A stretch of DNA of 64,000 bases from the NCBI GenBank assembly GCA_029850555.1, contig JARCRS010000113.1, positions 1-64,000 of the forward strand, in the 5' to 3' direction. A program made the translations under genes and the position numbers. How positions within the stretch are numbered: the first letter of the stretch is position 1; every line of letters starts with the position of its first letter. This document shows, in pieces, positions 25,053-33,600 of the stretch. The notes under the pieces were generated by a model. The model ran no database searches. It worked only from the letters and a program-made list of their open reading frames with translations, and was not told the origin of the DNA. This DNA is from an archaeon. Lineage in GTDB: Archaea > Thermoproteota > Nitrososphaeria > Nitrososphaerales > CADDZS01.

Positions 25053-26381
25053 TCACATTGTGACTTTTGACTCAAAGCCTTCTTTTCCGAACACCTTTCG
25101 TATTGCGGACTTTACTTTCTCTCTATTTGTCTGAGTGGTGTAGATACGCATGATGTCCATAAAGCCCCCAATAGCGCTTACAAGAGGCATTTCCTCGATA
25201 TCAAGATCATAAAATTCATTTGCCCGGCCTTTTGCCCTAACCACAGTTATGGCACGAAGTGTTTCCCTAGTGGAGGACATCGGTAAGGAAGGCGCTACCG
25301 GGACGTCTACATAAATGTCATTAGAGTCAACACCAGCAGTACGAGCGAGATCCTCTGCGAGTCGTACTCTAAAGTTCCTTTGAGTGAAAATGGAATTTAA
25401 TGACTTGTCCTTTTCCTGAAACGTCTTCTCGTACACACATTTCAATAGTCTGCGTTTAAAATAGTCGTCCGCTAGTCGCCTCGCTCTTTGGAGTTCTTCA
25501 TCAGACCCGGTATCCATTGATCTAATTCTTTGCAGCGTCACTTCATCAGTCAGGCCCAGATAATTCTCAAGTGAAAGATTCGTCAAGTGAAGTTCCTTGT
25601 CAGAAAGAACCATTGATTTGATTAACATGAGCTCAGCGGCTCTCACAGTTCGATGAAAGTAGACTGCTCTAAACATCTGATATCGCGCAATCATGAGTGC
25701 TTCGAAGGCAAAGAGAGCTGCCTGGTCAATTGCTAATTTGTTTTTTGCGATTTCAAAAGAATTTATTATTCTGATTACGTCAACCTTCCCATACTCTACT
25801 CCAGTAAAGTAAGAGTCCCGAAGAAGGTAATCCATTATATCGACAGAGAGGCCTCCGCCGATCACGTCGTTGAAATATCTTGGTTTGGTTTTCGACTTGG
25901 AAATCGCGAGGTCGGAAAGTTCTCGTTTCGAAATCCCAAATCTCTCGATAATATCCCCTATCTCACTTTTCAACACAATTTTCTTCGTCATGTATTCATG
26001 GGTGAACTCTGTTCTCTCTGCCATTACTTCTTCAAACATGTGGCTGAATGGCCCATGACCAATGTCATGAAGTAATGCAGCTAAGCGCAAGAGACTGATA
26101 TCCTCCACGCTGAAATCAGTCTCAGTTCGTGACCGCAAGACCTCTCCGACTTTACCCGCAAGGGACATTGCTCCTATGACGTGTTCAAACCTTGAATGCT
26201 GACCTCCTGGATATACTAGATGACAGCCAGCCAATTGTCTTATGCGTCGCAGTCGTTGAAAGACTTCTGTATCGATGATTTTCTGCTCCAGCTCAGTCGC
26301 GAAGATGTACCCGTGAATAGGGTCTCGGATCTCCGCGCTGGTTCTCAGTTTCCGAGCAGGAGATGGATTTCTTGGAACCAA
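25053..26381 (-). CDS. HD-domain phosphohydrolase (SAMHD1/dNTPase-like)
   Basis: Metal-dependent phosphohydrolase related to the YdhJ/SAMHD1 group, often acting on dNTPs. The metal site is complete: His in SRFEHVIGAM, HD in LLHDIGHGPFSHMFEE (about residue 101) and a downstream Asp in VDIMDYLLRDSYFTG. The opening IRDPIHGYIFATELEQKII and FQRLRRIRQLAG is characteristic of the family. 442 residues, full length. The nucleotide specificity cannot be read from the sequence. Confidence 0.88.
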   Translation of the reverse strand: MVPRNPSPARKLRTSAEIRDPIHGYIFATELEQKIIDTEVFQRLRRIRQLAGCHLVYPGGQHSRFEHVIGAMSLAGKVGEVLRSRTETDFSVEDISLLRLAALLHDIGHGPFSHMFEEVMAERTEFTHEYMTKKIVLKSEIGDIIERFGISKRELSDLAISKSKTKPRYFNDVIGGGLSVDIMDYLLRDSYFTGVEYGKVDVIRIINSFEIAKNKLAIDQAALFAFEALMIARYQMFRAVYFHRTVRAAELMLIKSMVLSDKELHLTNLSLENYLGLTDEVTLQRIRSMDTGSDEELQRARRLADDYFKRRLLKCVYEKTFQEKDKSLNSIFTQRNFRVRLAEDLARTAGVDSNDIYVDVPVAPSLPMSSTRETLRAITVVRAKGRANEFYDLDIEEMPLVSAIGGFMDIMRIYTTQTNREKVKSAIRKVFGKEGFESKVTM

Positions 26382-26518
26382 ATAACTACAAAGTTAGAGT
26401 CGTCCTCTGTAAGTGTCTTTCGATCGCCGATCGAGAATTTTAGAGCGAAAGCTCTCCCAAAGTTGACCCCGCTTAAGAAATTGGCTTCATCTGTGTCGGG
26501 TTCTCACACAGACATTCC

Positions 26519-26794
26519 ATGCAAAAACCAAGGGACACTCAAGGTCAAAGCAAGCCAATTGCCGAATCGTCGAACAGTTCTGACATGCTGGAACAAATGG
26601 AACATAAGACGAGGCAGCAAATCAAGATAGTTGGCAGGACAATATTCTGCTTCCGCTGCGATGGTTCAAAAGAGATAGCTAGTTTTTACTGCGCCTGCGG
26701 GTCATTCCTTTGCACCTTGCATCTAGCAGAGCATAGCTGTTTGGTTTCGGCGAGCATGCAGTACAATGAGGAACTATTGGATGCTCTCTCTTAG
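26519..26794 (+). CDS. AN1-type zinc-finger protein
   Basis: The C-terminal half has CFRC, CAC, C and HLAEHSC in the order and spacing of an AN1 finger (the His-to-His gap is three rather than the usual five). The N-terminus is polar and Gln-rich, so translation may instead start at ATG 26585 (MLEQMEHKT). It ends two bases from the convergent M20 gene. AN1 proteins are widespread but uncharacterised in archaea. The longer overlapping frame at 26220-26630 runs over the HD gene and is a shadow. Confidence 0.7.
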   Translation: MQKPRDTQGQSKPIAESSNSSDMLEQMEHKTRQQIKIVGRTIFCFRCDGSKEIASFYCACGSFLCTLHLAEHSCLVSASMQYNEELLDALS

Positions 26795-26796
26795 GC

Positions 26797-28212
26797 TTAG
26801 AACAAGCGGAACAGGCAAATTAGCTGTTTAATGGCTTGTTTGTAGTCTTCCACGCGGATATGTTCATTTGGTGCGTGAAAGCCTGATCCAGGATACGAAA
26901 CCCCTAGACCCATCGCCGTTTTGAGCTTCAGCTTATCTGTGAATAGACTCAGTGGACCTGTTCCAGGGCTAGTAGGCCACACGTTTGGTCGCTTTCCAGT
27001 GACGAGTTTCGTGCAACGTATCAATGTCTGCGCGATTTCACTTTCAACTGGTGTTTTGGCCGGGTCTTCTAATGAGTGGCTGATAAGTTGCACGTCAGTG
27101 AATCCGTGATTCCTTACGTGCCTTTTGATCTTGGCAAGAATGTCTTTCGCTCTCATATTAGCGACAAGGCGATAATCCATTTTCACGAACGCCTCTTTGG
27201 GAACAATTGTCTTTGATCCCTCACCGACGTATCCAGAACCAAATCCGGCGATGTTAGCGGTTGGATTGTATAATAGGTTCGTAATGGTCTCAAGATCGTT
27301 CTTGCCCTGGATGAGGTAATCGATCTTTAGGGCCTCCCTAAGCTCCTTCAAGTTGTACTCGTTATTCCTTAGGAACTTTTTTTCCTGCGGAGTCGGCTTT
27401 GCTACATCGTCGTAAAATCCTTGAATCAGGATCTTGCCTTTATCATCTCGGATTGTCTTCAACAGATTGACCAAGCGCCACGCTGGATTTGGGGCGATCG
27501 GTCCATACATAGAGTGTTGGTCTTTTTCACCCACCTTCACCTTGAATTCAATGTAGACAAGCCCCTTAGTTCCAAGATGAATCTCAGGAGTTCCCTTTGT
27601 CGAACGATCACCTCCCTCCCAGAGGCAACCATCGCCTCTCAAGAGCGATTTGTTCTTCAGTACAAAATCATGGAAGTGAGTACTGCCAGTTTCTTCTTCC
27701 CCTTCTACCACCCATCTGATATTAGGTCTAATCGAACTTCCGTTATCTAGCAGGGTCTCAATCGCGCAGAATCTAGCTACGAGCTCTCCCTTGTCATCGC
27801 CGCTTCCCCTTCCGAAGAGTTTCCCATCCACAACTTCAGGCTTGAAAGGATCTGTCTTCCACTCGCTGAGAGGCTCTACAGGCTGCACATCATAGTGATT
27901 GTAAATAACAAGGGTTCTCGCTCTTTTTTCGCTAGAGCGTAGCTCTCCATAAACGACATCTGGGGCGTTTGGTACCGAGATCAACTGAGTTTTTATTCCA
28001 AGTTTTTCCATCATGCTTCTGACTAGTTCAGCACATTCTTTTAGTCCGATGTTTTGTGCAGAGATACTCGGTTGACTCACGAGCCTGACTAGCTGATCTA
28101 CGAATTTGGTCTCGTTTTGATCTACGTAGCTCCAGAGTTGCGAGAAATCTTCTTTTTTCTCATTTGAAGTCCCGGCAGATGTTTCAGAAGAAACTTCGAT
28201 TTGCTTCGACAT
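26797..28212 (-). CDS. M20 family metallopeptidase (dipeptidase/CNDP-like)
   Basis: Zinc amidohydrolase. Ligands appear in order: His in VIYNHYDVQPVEPL, Asp in FGRGSGDDKGELVA, the catalytic Glu pair in VVEGEEETGS, Asp in LWEGGDRS, and a closing His in YPGSGFHAPNEHI. The dimerisation lid lies between (about 200-320). 471 residues with a polar N-terminus and no signal peptide. Likely hydrolyses dipeptides or N-acyl amino acids. A second M20 gene lies 124 bases upstream on the same strand. Confidence 0.88.
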   Translation of the reverse strand: MSKQIEVSSETSAGTSNEKKEDFSQLWSYVDQNETKFVDQLVRLVSQPSISAQNIGLKECAELVRSMMEKLGIKTQLISVPNAPDVVYGELRSSEKRARTLVIYNHYDVQPVEPLSEWKTDPFKPEVVDGKLFGRGSGDDKGELVARFCAIETLLDNGSSIRPNIRWVVEGEEETGSTHFHDFVLKNKSLLRGDGCLWEGGDRSTKGTPEIHLGTKGLVYIEFKVKVGEKDQHSMYGPIAPNPAWRLVNLLKTIRDDKGKILIQGFYDDVAKPTPQEKKFLRNNEYNLKELREALKIDYLIQGKNDLETITNLLYNPTANIAGFGSGYVGEGSKTIVPKEAFVKMDYRLVANMRAKDILAKIKRHVRNHGFTDVQLISHSLEDPAKTPVESEIAQTLIRCTKLVTGKRPNVWPTSPGTGPLSLFTDKLKLKTAMGLGVSYPGSGFHAPNEHIRVEDYKQAIKQLICLFRLF

Positions 28213-28335
28213 GTTTGTTACTCAGCCCAATCACATTCGAAATTGAACGAATAATATAAGCGAGGCGGAGAAAGGCGCGTGGTGCGCGAAAGCCATTGAA
28301 AAGGAAAGAAAGTGTCTAGTCTGCTGTCGGGCAGC

Positions 28336-29655
28336 TCAAGATTGGCTCTTTCTGATCTGACTTCGACTTTTGGAGCATATGTCGTTAGCAATCAAAGTAT
28401 AGACTTTGGCGCAATCGATGAGGTTTGGAATATATATCGTGCTTCTAGTTTCCTTTCCCGGTCCACCGGAAGGGCCATAATTTACTGCCTTGATTCCATG
28501 CCTAGTGAGAATGTTCGCATCAGAGGACCAAGAGAAATATACAGTTTCGACCGGTTTACCAAAGATATGGGTATGTGCATTGTTTATAGAATCGCAAACG
28601 TATTCTCCACGATCTATCTCAGACCATTCATCGGTTACATACAGGTCAAGGTCAGCCGAAATATCTAGTTCTTTTCTTACACGTGTCAGAACGCTTTCGA
28701 CCTCCTGCTTTATGTCTAGAGCATTGTACCTGGGTGGAAACCTAACATCGACATACAGGTTGCAAAAAGCAGGAGTTCGCGAAGCTCTCCAGGGCCAGCC
28801 TCCCTCTATCGAGCCTATGTTGACCGTTGGTTTCGCGCCCATGAAACTGAAGCGCTCTTGGTAATCAGGAATCCAATTTTCAAGAGCCGAAATAATCCTG
28901 TTCATCTGCAATACGACATTCTTAACTCCGGACGAATGACCTGTGTGAACCAGTTTCCCCTTGAGCCCAATTTTGAACCAGCAACTTCCACTGTGGGCAT
29001 GCATCAAGCGCAAGCCTGTGGGCTCTCCTAATACAGCCGCATCAGCTGTACCGCCATGAGAAACAAGGTACGCCGTACCGTGTCCATATCCTCTGAACTG
29101 AGGGCCCACATACTTATCCACTTGCGCTTTTTCAATCTCCCCTACTACACCTGCGATAACTAGATCTCCGCCCAATTTCACATTGGAATCTTGAAGAGTC
29201 CTCGCTACTGATGCATAAGCTGCGAGAGCCGATTTCATATTGAAAGCTCCAGATCCATAGAGCCAGTCGCCTTCTATCCGGCCCCATGGGGGTTGAGATT
29301 GATAGTAAGGCGAGATTGCTTTCAGAATTTCAGGGTCTTCACTTGCGCCAAATGAGGTGTCAAGGTGTCCGTTAAACATCAGCGTCGCGTTTCCAGGCTT
29401 GTCCCCTGGAAGTATCGCGAGAACATTGTGCCTACCCTGCTCGACCTCTTGAAGAGTGACCCTCATTCCTAGGGCCCTTAATTTTGAAGCGTAAGTTTCT
29501 CCAACGTCCCCCTCCTTTCCGGTGGGACTGTCAATATTAACTAGATCGAGAGCGTCTTGGACGAGCTTCTTTGAGTCCAAGTATTTCACGAGGTTTGTTT
29601 CTTGTGACAAATGTTGCAACCATTTATCTCCCAGTCGTTTAACCTTTGATTGCAA
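28336..29655 (-). CDS. M20 family amidohydrolase (ArgE/DapE-like deacylase)
   Basis: Second M20 enzyme. His in LMFNGHLDTSFGA, Asp in YGSGAFNMKSA (the usual Asp region, with N), the Glu region as GVVGEIEKAQVDKY, and LGEPTGLRLMHAHSG. The EIE arrangement in place of EE seems to belong to a recognised subgroup of the family. The substrate is probably an N-acyl or carbamoyl amino acid, not assigned. Its start overlaps the end of the cyclase-like gene by 17 bases, so the two are translationally coupled and probably act in one catabolic route. Confidence 0.82.
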   Translation of the reverse strand: MQSKVKRLGDKWLQHLSQETNLVKYLDSKKLVQDALDLVNIDSPTGKEGDVGETYASKLRALGMRVTLQEVEQGRHNVLAILPGDKPGNATLMFNGHLDTSFGASEDPEILKAISPYYQSQPPWGRIEGDWLYGSGAFNMKSALAAYASVARTLQDSNVKLGGDLVIAGVVGEIEKAQVDKYVGPQFRGYGHGTAYLVSHGGTADAAVLGEPTGLRLMHAHSGSCWFKIGLKGKLVHTGHSSGVKNVVLQMNRIISALENWIPDYQERFSFMGAKPTVNIGSIEGGWPWRASRTPAFCNLYVDVRFPPRYNALDIKQEVESVLTRVRKELDISADLDLYVTDEWSEIDRGEYVCDSINNAHTHIFGKPVETVYFSWSSDANILTRHGIKAVNYGPSGGPGKETRSTIYIPNLIDCAKVYTLIANDICSKSRSQIRKSQS

Positions 29656-30448
29656 TTGGACGAACCAAGGACCCCGTTGAACCTACGATTTTCAATGGAG
29701 TAATTATCAGAGTCGAGATGTAAACGCGATCCCTTGCGAGTTCTTCCAGGTTCATGCTTTTGACCATGAAAATTCCATTGTCTACCAAAAACACTTGATG
29801 AAGCTCGAAAGGCTTTGGAACGCCAAACGCAAGATTGTCCGAACATGCGACGGATATTTTCTTCGAAGCTAAATGTCTGGCTCCTTGAGCATTCATCCCA
29901 GCGAAATCGTGAAGATATTTGTCAGAATCGACAGTCATGTAACGCGAGTAGCCAGTTCGAACCAGTGCCGCATCACCAGGATTTATCTTCACGCCCTGTC
30001 TTTCTAGAGTGCCATCAATATCATCAGCTGTGACTTCGTATCTCGCGGGGAGTATATCCAAATTCTTGTACGCAGGGAAATCAAGCAGAACTGCACGCCT
30101 TACTATGATCGGGACTTCGTTGACCCCGTACTTTGTGTAGCCCTTGTGAGTCTCAAACTCTGCTGCAGTAATTCCACCAAAGATCTTTCCATTTCTTGAC
30201 ATGTGACACAAAGCATCGAGATGGGTTCCCGAGTGCATGCTAGTACTTATCAAGTCAATCGAGTCGGCGAATCCTAGCCCGGGCGCTATCTTCTCAAAGA
30301 TCTTTCTAGTTTGCTCATGGTACCTATAAAGATAGATTAGAAAGGGTGGGTCTTCTGGATGGACTGGCATTCCCCACCAATAGGGTTGACCCAGATCGTA
30401 CACTTTCGAGCTAGTCAACTGCTCTACAAACTCATCAGAGGAGCTCAA
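29639..30448 (-). CDS. Cyclase family hydrolase (kynurenine-formamidase-like)
   Basis: PF04199-type metal hydrolase. The HxGTHxD signature is present as STSMHSGTHLDALCHM (about residues 69-84), with a supporting SCSDNLAFG region and the opening VYDLGQPYWWGMPVHPEDPP typical of the family. 269 residues, no signal peptide. First gene of the operon with the downstream M20 deacylase (17-base overlap). The family hydrolyses formamides, cyclic imides or isatin-like rings; the substrate here is unknown. Confidence 0.85.
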   Translation of the reverse strand: MSSSDEFVEQLTSSKVYDLGQPYWWGMPVHPEDPPFLIYLYRYHEQTRKIFEKIAPGLGFADSIDLISTSMHSGTHLDALCHMSRNGKIFGGITAAEFETHKGYTKYGVNEVPIIVRRAVLLDFPAYKNLDILPARYEVTADDIDGTLERQGVKINPGDAALVRTGYSRYMTVDSDKYLHDFAGMNAQGARHLASKKISVACSDNLAFGVPKPFELHQVFLVDNGIFMVKSMNLEELARDRVYISTLIITPLKIVGSTGSLVRPIAIKG

Positions 30449-30861
30449 TTTGGGAAAAAATGCACTACCTGAAAGCGTACCAATTTCTTCCGTATCGCGT
30501 TAAAATGTTTCTTGGAAGTGTTATCTTTTGCTGGTTTTTGATTCTTGCGAAATGACCTATGATTCAGATTGCAGAGTCAGACATTGGGCCAACAAACTAG
30601 TTTGTTCTTTTAGAGCAAATAAAAATGTAGGAAAGTTCCTCTTGGGGAGTGCTAATCCATTATGTCATTTTTTGATAGACTCAGCATTACAATTAATGTT
30701 GAATTTTGGAGTAAAATATGCAAAAGCTTGTGTAAGTATTACAATAAAGGCGCCTCAACAATGGGCGGCCTATAAGGTTGGCCTAACAATTCTACTCTAT
30801 AGTTATATGATACCGAATCTTGCGAGAAAAATGCAAACTCAGAAAAAAGTGCTATTTCTTT
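30449..30861. other. AT-rich 413-base intergenic region
   Basis: No supported gene. The plus-strand frame at 30528 has no family character. A tiny 36-residue frame beginning at an ATG near 30661 cannot be judged. A TATA-like ctatagttatatg near 30798-30810 is well placed for the gene starting at 30862. The region is notably richer in A and T than its surroundings. Confidence 0.5.
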
Positions 30862-31515
30862 ATGCGAGTTTCAGAAAATCAACAACATCAAAGGATTCCA
30901 AGGCTCGGTAGTGAAGTGAGATTTGGTGACGGAATTACTGCGGGAAGGATTCGAGCGCTGAATGATGACGGGTTTGTTGTGATTCGGGGGAAAAAACGTG
31001 TTCGGAGACTCATTTTTCCTTACGATTCTATAGCGGCCATTGGAAACCGAGTGGTTACCCTTAGGTCTAGCAAGGCCGAAGTCCTAGAAAAGCCGATACA
31101 AAATGCGTCCCAAGAGAAAGAAAATACTTCAAAGAAACAATTCATTCGCGAAATCGACAGCCATCTCGCCTTTGACAATCCAAATAGAGCAGAGCGGATA
31201 GCTAGAATAACGCTTTACCTCATGTCCAAGAGACTCTCGGCGAGCGAGAAAAAACAACTGAAGAAGAACTTGCCTCCTGGCATTCGGAGCCTTTGGGCAG
31301 CAGTTGAACAGCCCGGAACAGGTCAGTACTTCAATATGTCTGATTTTTTAGTTCCTATCAGGAAACAAGGCCGGTTGCAATCGATGGAGGAAGCGTTTAT
31401 TGCAGCTCGCGAAGTCTTCTCTGCTCTGAAAAGAATCATGCCTACTGTTGAAGCGATGGAGATATCGAGATCGCTTCCAAGAGGAATTCAAGAAATATGG
31501 GAAAGTGCTGCTTGA
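30862..31515 (+). CDS. PRC-barrel-like and DUF2267-like protein
   Basis: The N-terminal about 60 residues (GSEVRFGDGITAGRIRALND, RLIFPYDSIAAIGNRVVTL) resemble a PRC-barrel. The C-terminal half (RAERIARITLYLMSKRLSAS, KNLPPGIRSLWAA, RLQSMEEAFIAAREVF, SRSLPRGIQEIW) is a DUF2267-type duplicated helical domain with the repeated LP-x-G-I-x-x-x-W signature. ATG 30862 is chosen because an upstream ATG at 30820 adds a Lys/Cys-rich stretch and falls before the expected transcription start. The role is unknown; such proteins often belong to stress or regulatory neighbourhoods. Confidence 0.72.
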   Translation: MRVSENQQHQRIPRLGSEVRFGDGITAGRIRALNDDGFVVIRGKKRVRRLIFPYDSIAAIGNRVVTLRSSKAEVLEKPIQNASQEKENTSKKQFIREIDSHLAFDNPNRAERIARITLYLMSKRLSASEKKQLKKNLPPGIRSLWAAVEQPGTGQYFNMSDFLVPIRKQGRLQSMEEAFIAAREVFSALKRIMPTVEAMEISRSLPRGIQEIWESAA

Positions 31516-31611
31516 CTCAAGTTCTCTAAAAGTAACTTTACTTTTTCAAACTTTTCAAATACTTCTCTTACAACGGCTCTTGCGCTTGGTCAGAGGCAAA
31601 ATACTGGAAAA

Positions 31612-32724
31612 TTATTTGACGGAGATTTTCTTTGTCCTTCTTTGAAAAGTTAGTAGAATGTTGCCACCGATCAGAGCTGCAATAACAGCCATTGTAGCAA
31701 ACGCCGTTAAGTTATTTGAATACGAAGATCCGATATTTGCGGTTTCCTGACCGTTGTAAGGAGTAACGTTCGAGTCTTGTAGGTTTTGCCCTGCCCTGCC
31801 AATACGCTCGTATTCGAAAGAATGTTCAAACATCTGCGCAGGAGTTGAGGTTGAGATAGCCGAAGAGGACGCAGTTGAGCCGGAGCTCTGTACAGTCTGA
31901 ATGCTCGAGCTTTGAGTACTGGTTGCGGGTTCTGTCAGCCGAAGCACTTCGCCTGGATAAACAACATAAGGAGCGCCGATGTTGTTCAGATTTGCCAACG
32001 TTTGCATGCTGACTTCTGTCTTTTGCGCAATACATCCTAAAGTATCGCCAGCTTCAACTGTGTAAATGCTAGTTGAGTAACCCAGTGGTTGGCATGATGG
32101 CGGAGGAATTGAGCTAGTCGTGGTAGAAGTGGAAGATGAACCTCCGCAACCGTAATTCTGGCAGTGCTCATTTTCAAACTGCTGCGCATAACTCATAACT
32201 TCGTCGTAATAAGCCCAGTTTCTCGCACCGTTTTCGACCTGCTGGACTCCTAAATTGTACGCCTGAATCGCCAAACTCATATCGCCAAGCTGCGAATAGG
32301 CATACGCTAATCCCTGTGTACCATAGTATAGGTTAGTCCACGGATCGAAAAGGTTAGCAGAACCTGTGCTCATGCAAACGGGATTGACTTGCATCAATCC
32401 CTCATCATGAGTGTCCTGACATGCACTGTTCAGAACCGAACTAATCGCGTTCGTATTGAAATTGCTTTCAACCATGATCTGTCCTTTGACCATGAAAGGG
32501 TTGAGTCCATGATTCTGAGATAGTTGCAGAATGAAAGAGTCGTACTGATCTTGCTGCCAGATCCCGGTCGCTATGGGATCACTAGATCCAGAAGCTTGAA
32601 TCAATCCCGCATTCTTTACTTGAATCGAATCATGATTGAGAAAAGGCGAAACACCACTTATGATAAGTAAGACCGCGAGAATTGCCAAAACGGCCCTAAT
32701 TCGTCGCGAACTGACAAGCTTCAA
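31612..32724 (-). CDS. Secreted, membrane-anchored lytic transglycosylase with LysM
   Basis: Order: N-terminal hydrophobic segment at 9-28 (signal or anchor); SLT (family 1) domain at about 55-185; Ser/Thr linker at 196-208; LysM at 219-264 (YTVEAGDTLGCIA, VVYPGEVLRL); Ser/Thr-rich stalk at 266-297; C-terminal span at 340-360 and a basic tail. SLT catalytic motifs are intact: Glu86 in VKGQIMVESNFN, GLMQVNP at 109-115 and AYNLG at 155-159. Lytic transglycosylases cleave bacterial murein, which archaea lack, so a target outside the cell, such as competing bacteria, is inferred. Six cysteines would suit extracellular disulfides. 370 residues; likely acquired from bacteria long ago, as the codon use does not stand out. 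Confidence 0.88.
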   Translation of the reverse strand: MKLVSSRRIRAVLAILAVLLIISGVSPFLNHDSIQVKNAGLIQASGSSDPIATGIWQQDQYDSFILQLSQNHGLNPFMVKGQIMVESNFNTNAISSVLNSACQDTHDEGLMQVNPVCMSTGSANLFDPWTNLYYGTQGLAYAYSQLGDMSLAIQAYNLGVQQVENGARNWAYYDEVMSYAQQFENEHCQNYGCGGSSSTSTTTSSIPPPSCQPLGYSTSIYTVEAGDTLGCIAQKTEVSMQTLANLNNIGAPYVVYPGEVLRLTEPATSTQSSSIQTVQSSGSTASSSAISTSTPAQMFEHSFEYERIGRAGQNLQDSNVTPYNGQETANIGSSYSNNLTAFATMAVIAALIGGNILLTFQRRTKKISVK

Positions 32725-32786
32725 CTATACTCAGTCGCGAGACCCAGATTATCGCTATTAATCGCTTAAGAACCTTGTTTCCACGA

Positions 32787-32824
32787 TTGCAATCAGTTGC
32801 AAAGCAAATACCTTGCAGTTGCAA
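32787..32824. repeat. Cluster of TTGCAA-type hexamers
   Basis: TTGCAA occurs at 32787, 32797 and 32819, with TTGCAG at 32813. TTGCAA is self-complementary, and the first two copies are ten bases apart, one helical turn. The cluster lies about 65 bases upstream of the transglycosylase start on the minus strand and could be its operator. Only the repetition is seen. Confidence 0.4.
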
Positions 32825-32983
32825 CACAAAACACCCAAATTTGTTTCTAAAATTTCTATAGATCATAAATGCGTACCCCTTACTGGCCTGTGGAGGATTT
32901 CCACTCGGACTCTAGATCTGACGAAGGATGTACTAACTGAGGTTTGCAAGACACTATTATTGGTGGTTTCTGGCTCATAGAGT

Positions 32984-33508
32984 ATGACAATTTACGAGTT
33001 TGAAGCAAAGCAACCTGTGATAGGCCGCTCATCATACATCCATGAGAAAGCCACTGTTATTGGAAATGTAATGATTGGAAACGACTGTTTCATTGGAGCG
33101 GGAGCAGTAATCAGAGGAGATTACGGAACAATCGAAGTTGGGAGCAGAACTTCTGTACAGGAAAATTCTGTGATCCATGCACGACCCGAGGAAAAATGTA
33201 CTATCGGAAACGACGTGCAAGTCGGACACGGAGCTATTCTACACAACTGCAAGATCAAGGATTTAGCGGTTATCGGATTAGGTTCAAGGATCTGCGATTA
33301 TGCAATTGTGGGTACATGGGTTATCATTGGAGAAGGCAGCGTTGTTTCAACAAGAACAGAAATACCTGATGGCAAGGTAGCGATAGGAATACCCGCCAAG
33401 GTCGTACGCGACGTCAAAGAGGAGGAGAAGAAACTTTGGGGAGCTTACAAACAAAAATATGTCGAATTGGCTTCGAAGTATAAGAGCAGCCTGAAGAGAA
33501 TCGGCTAG
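32984..33508 (+). CDS. Gamma-class carbonic anhydrase-like hexapeptide protein
   Basis: Left-handed beta-helix protein built from hexapeptide repeats (MIGNDCFIGAGAVIRGDYG, SVQENSVIHARPE). The three metal-binding histidines are present in VIHARPE and VGHGAILHNC. 174 residues, ATG start. Members are carbonic anhydrases or CoA-related proteins of unknown activity (YrdA/CaiE/PaaY group), so catalysis is plausible but not certain. It stands alone in its direction about 90 bases before the E2 gene. Confidence 0.87.
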   Translation: MTIYEFEAKQPVIGRSSYIHEKATVIGNVMIGNDCFIGAGAVIRGDYGTIEVGSRTSVQENSVIHARPEEKCTIGNDVQVGHGAILHNCKIKDLAVIGLGSRICDYAIVGTWVIIGEGSVVSTRTEIPDGKVAIGIPAKVVRDVKEEEKKLWGAYKQKYVELASKYKSSLKRIG

Positions 33509-33600
33509 TCTAACATTCGCATTTCATTTTTTGAAGACTAATAAGAAAGGATTAAGCATCGACATAGTAGTTTCGGCTCATCGCAAAGCGTGAATTTGAA

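Noticed and set aside
30528-30911. Plus-strand open frame of 127 codons in an AT-rich gap
   Set aside because: No recognisable motif, no promoter before it, and it overlaps the next gene's start and promoter in another frame.
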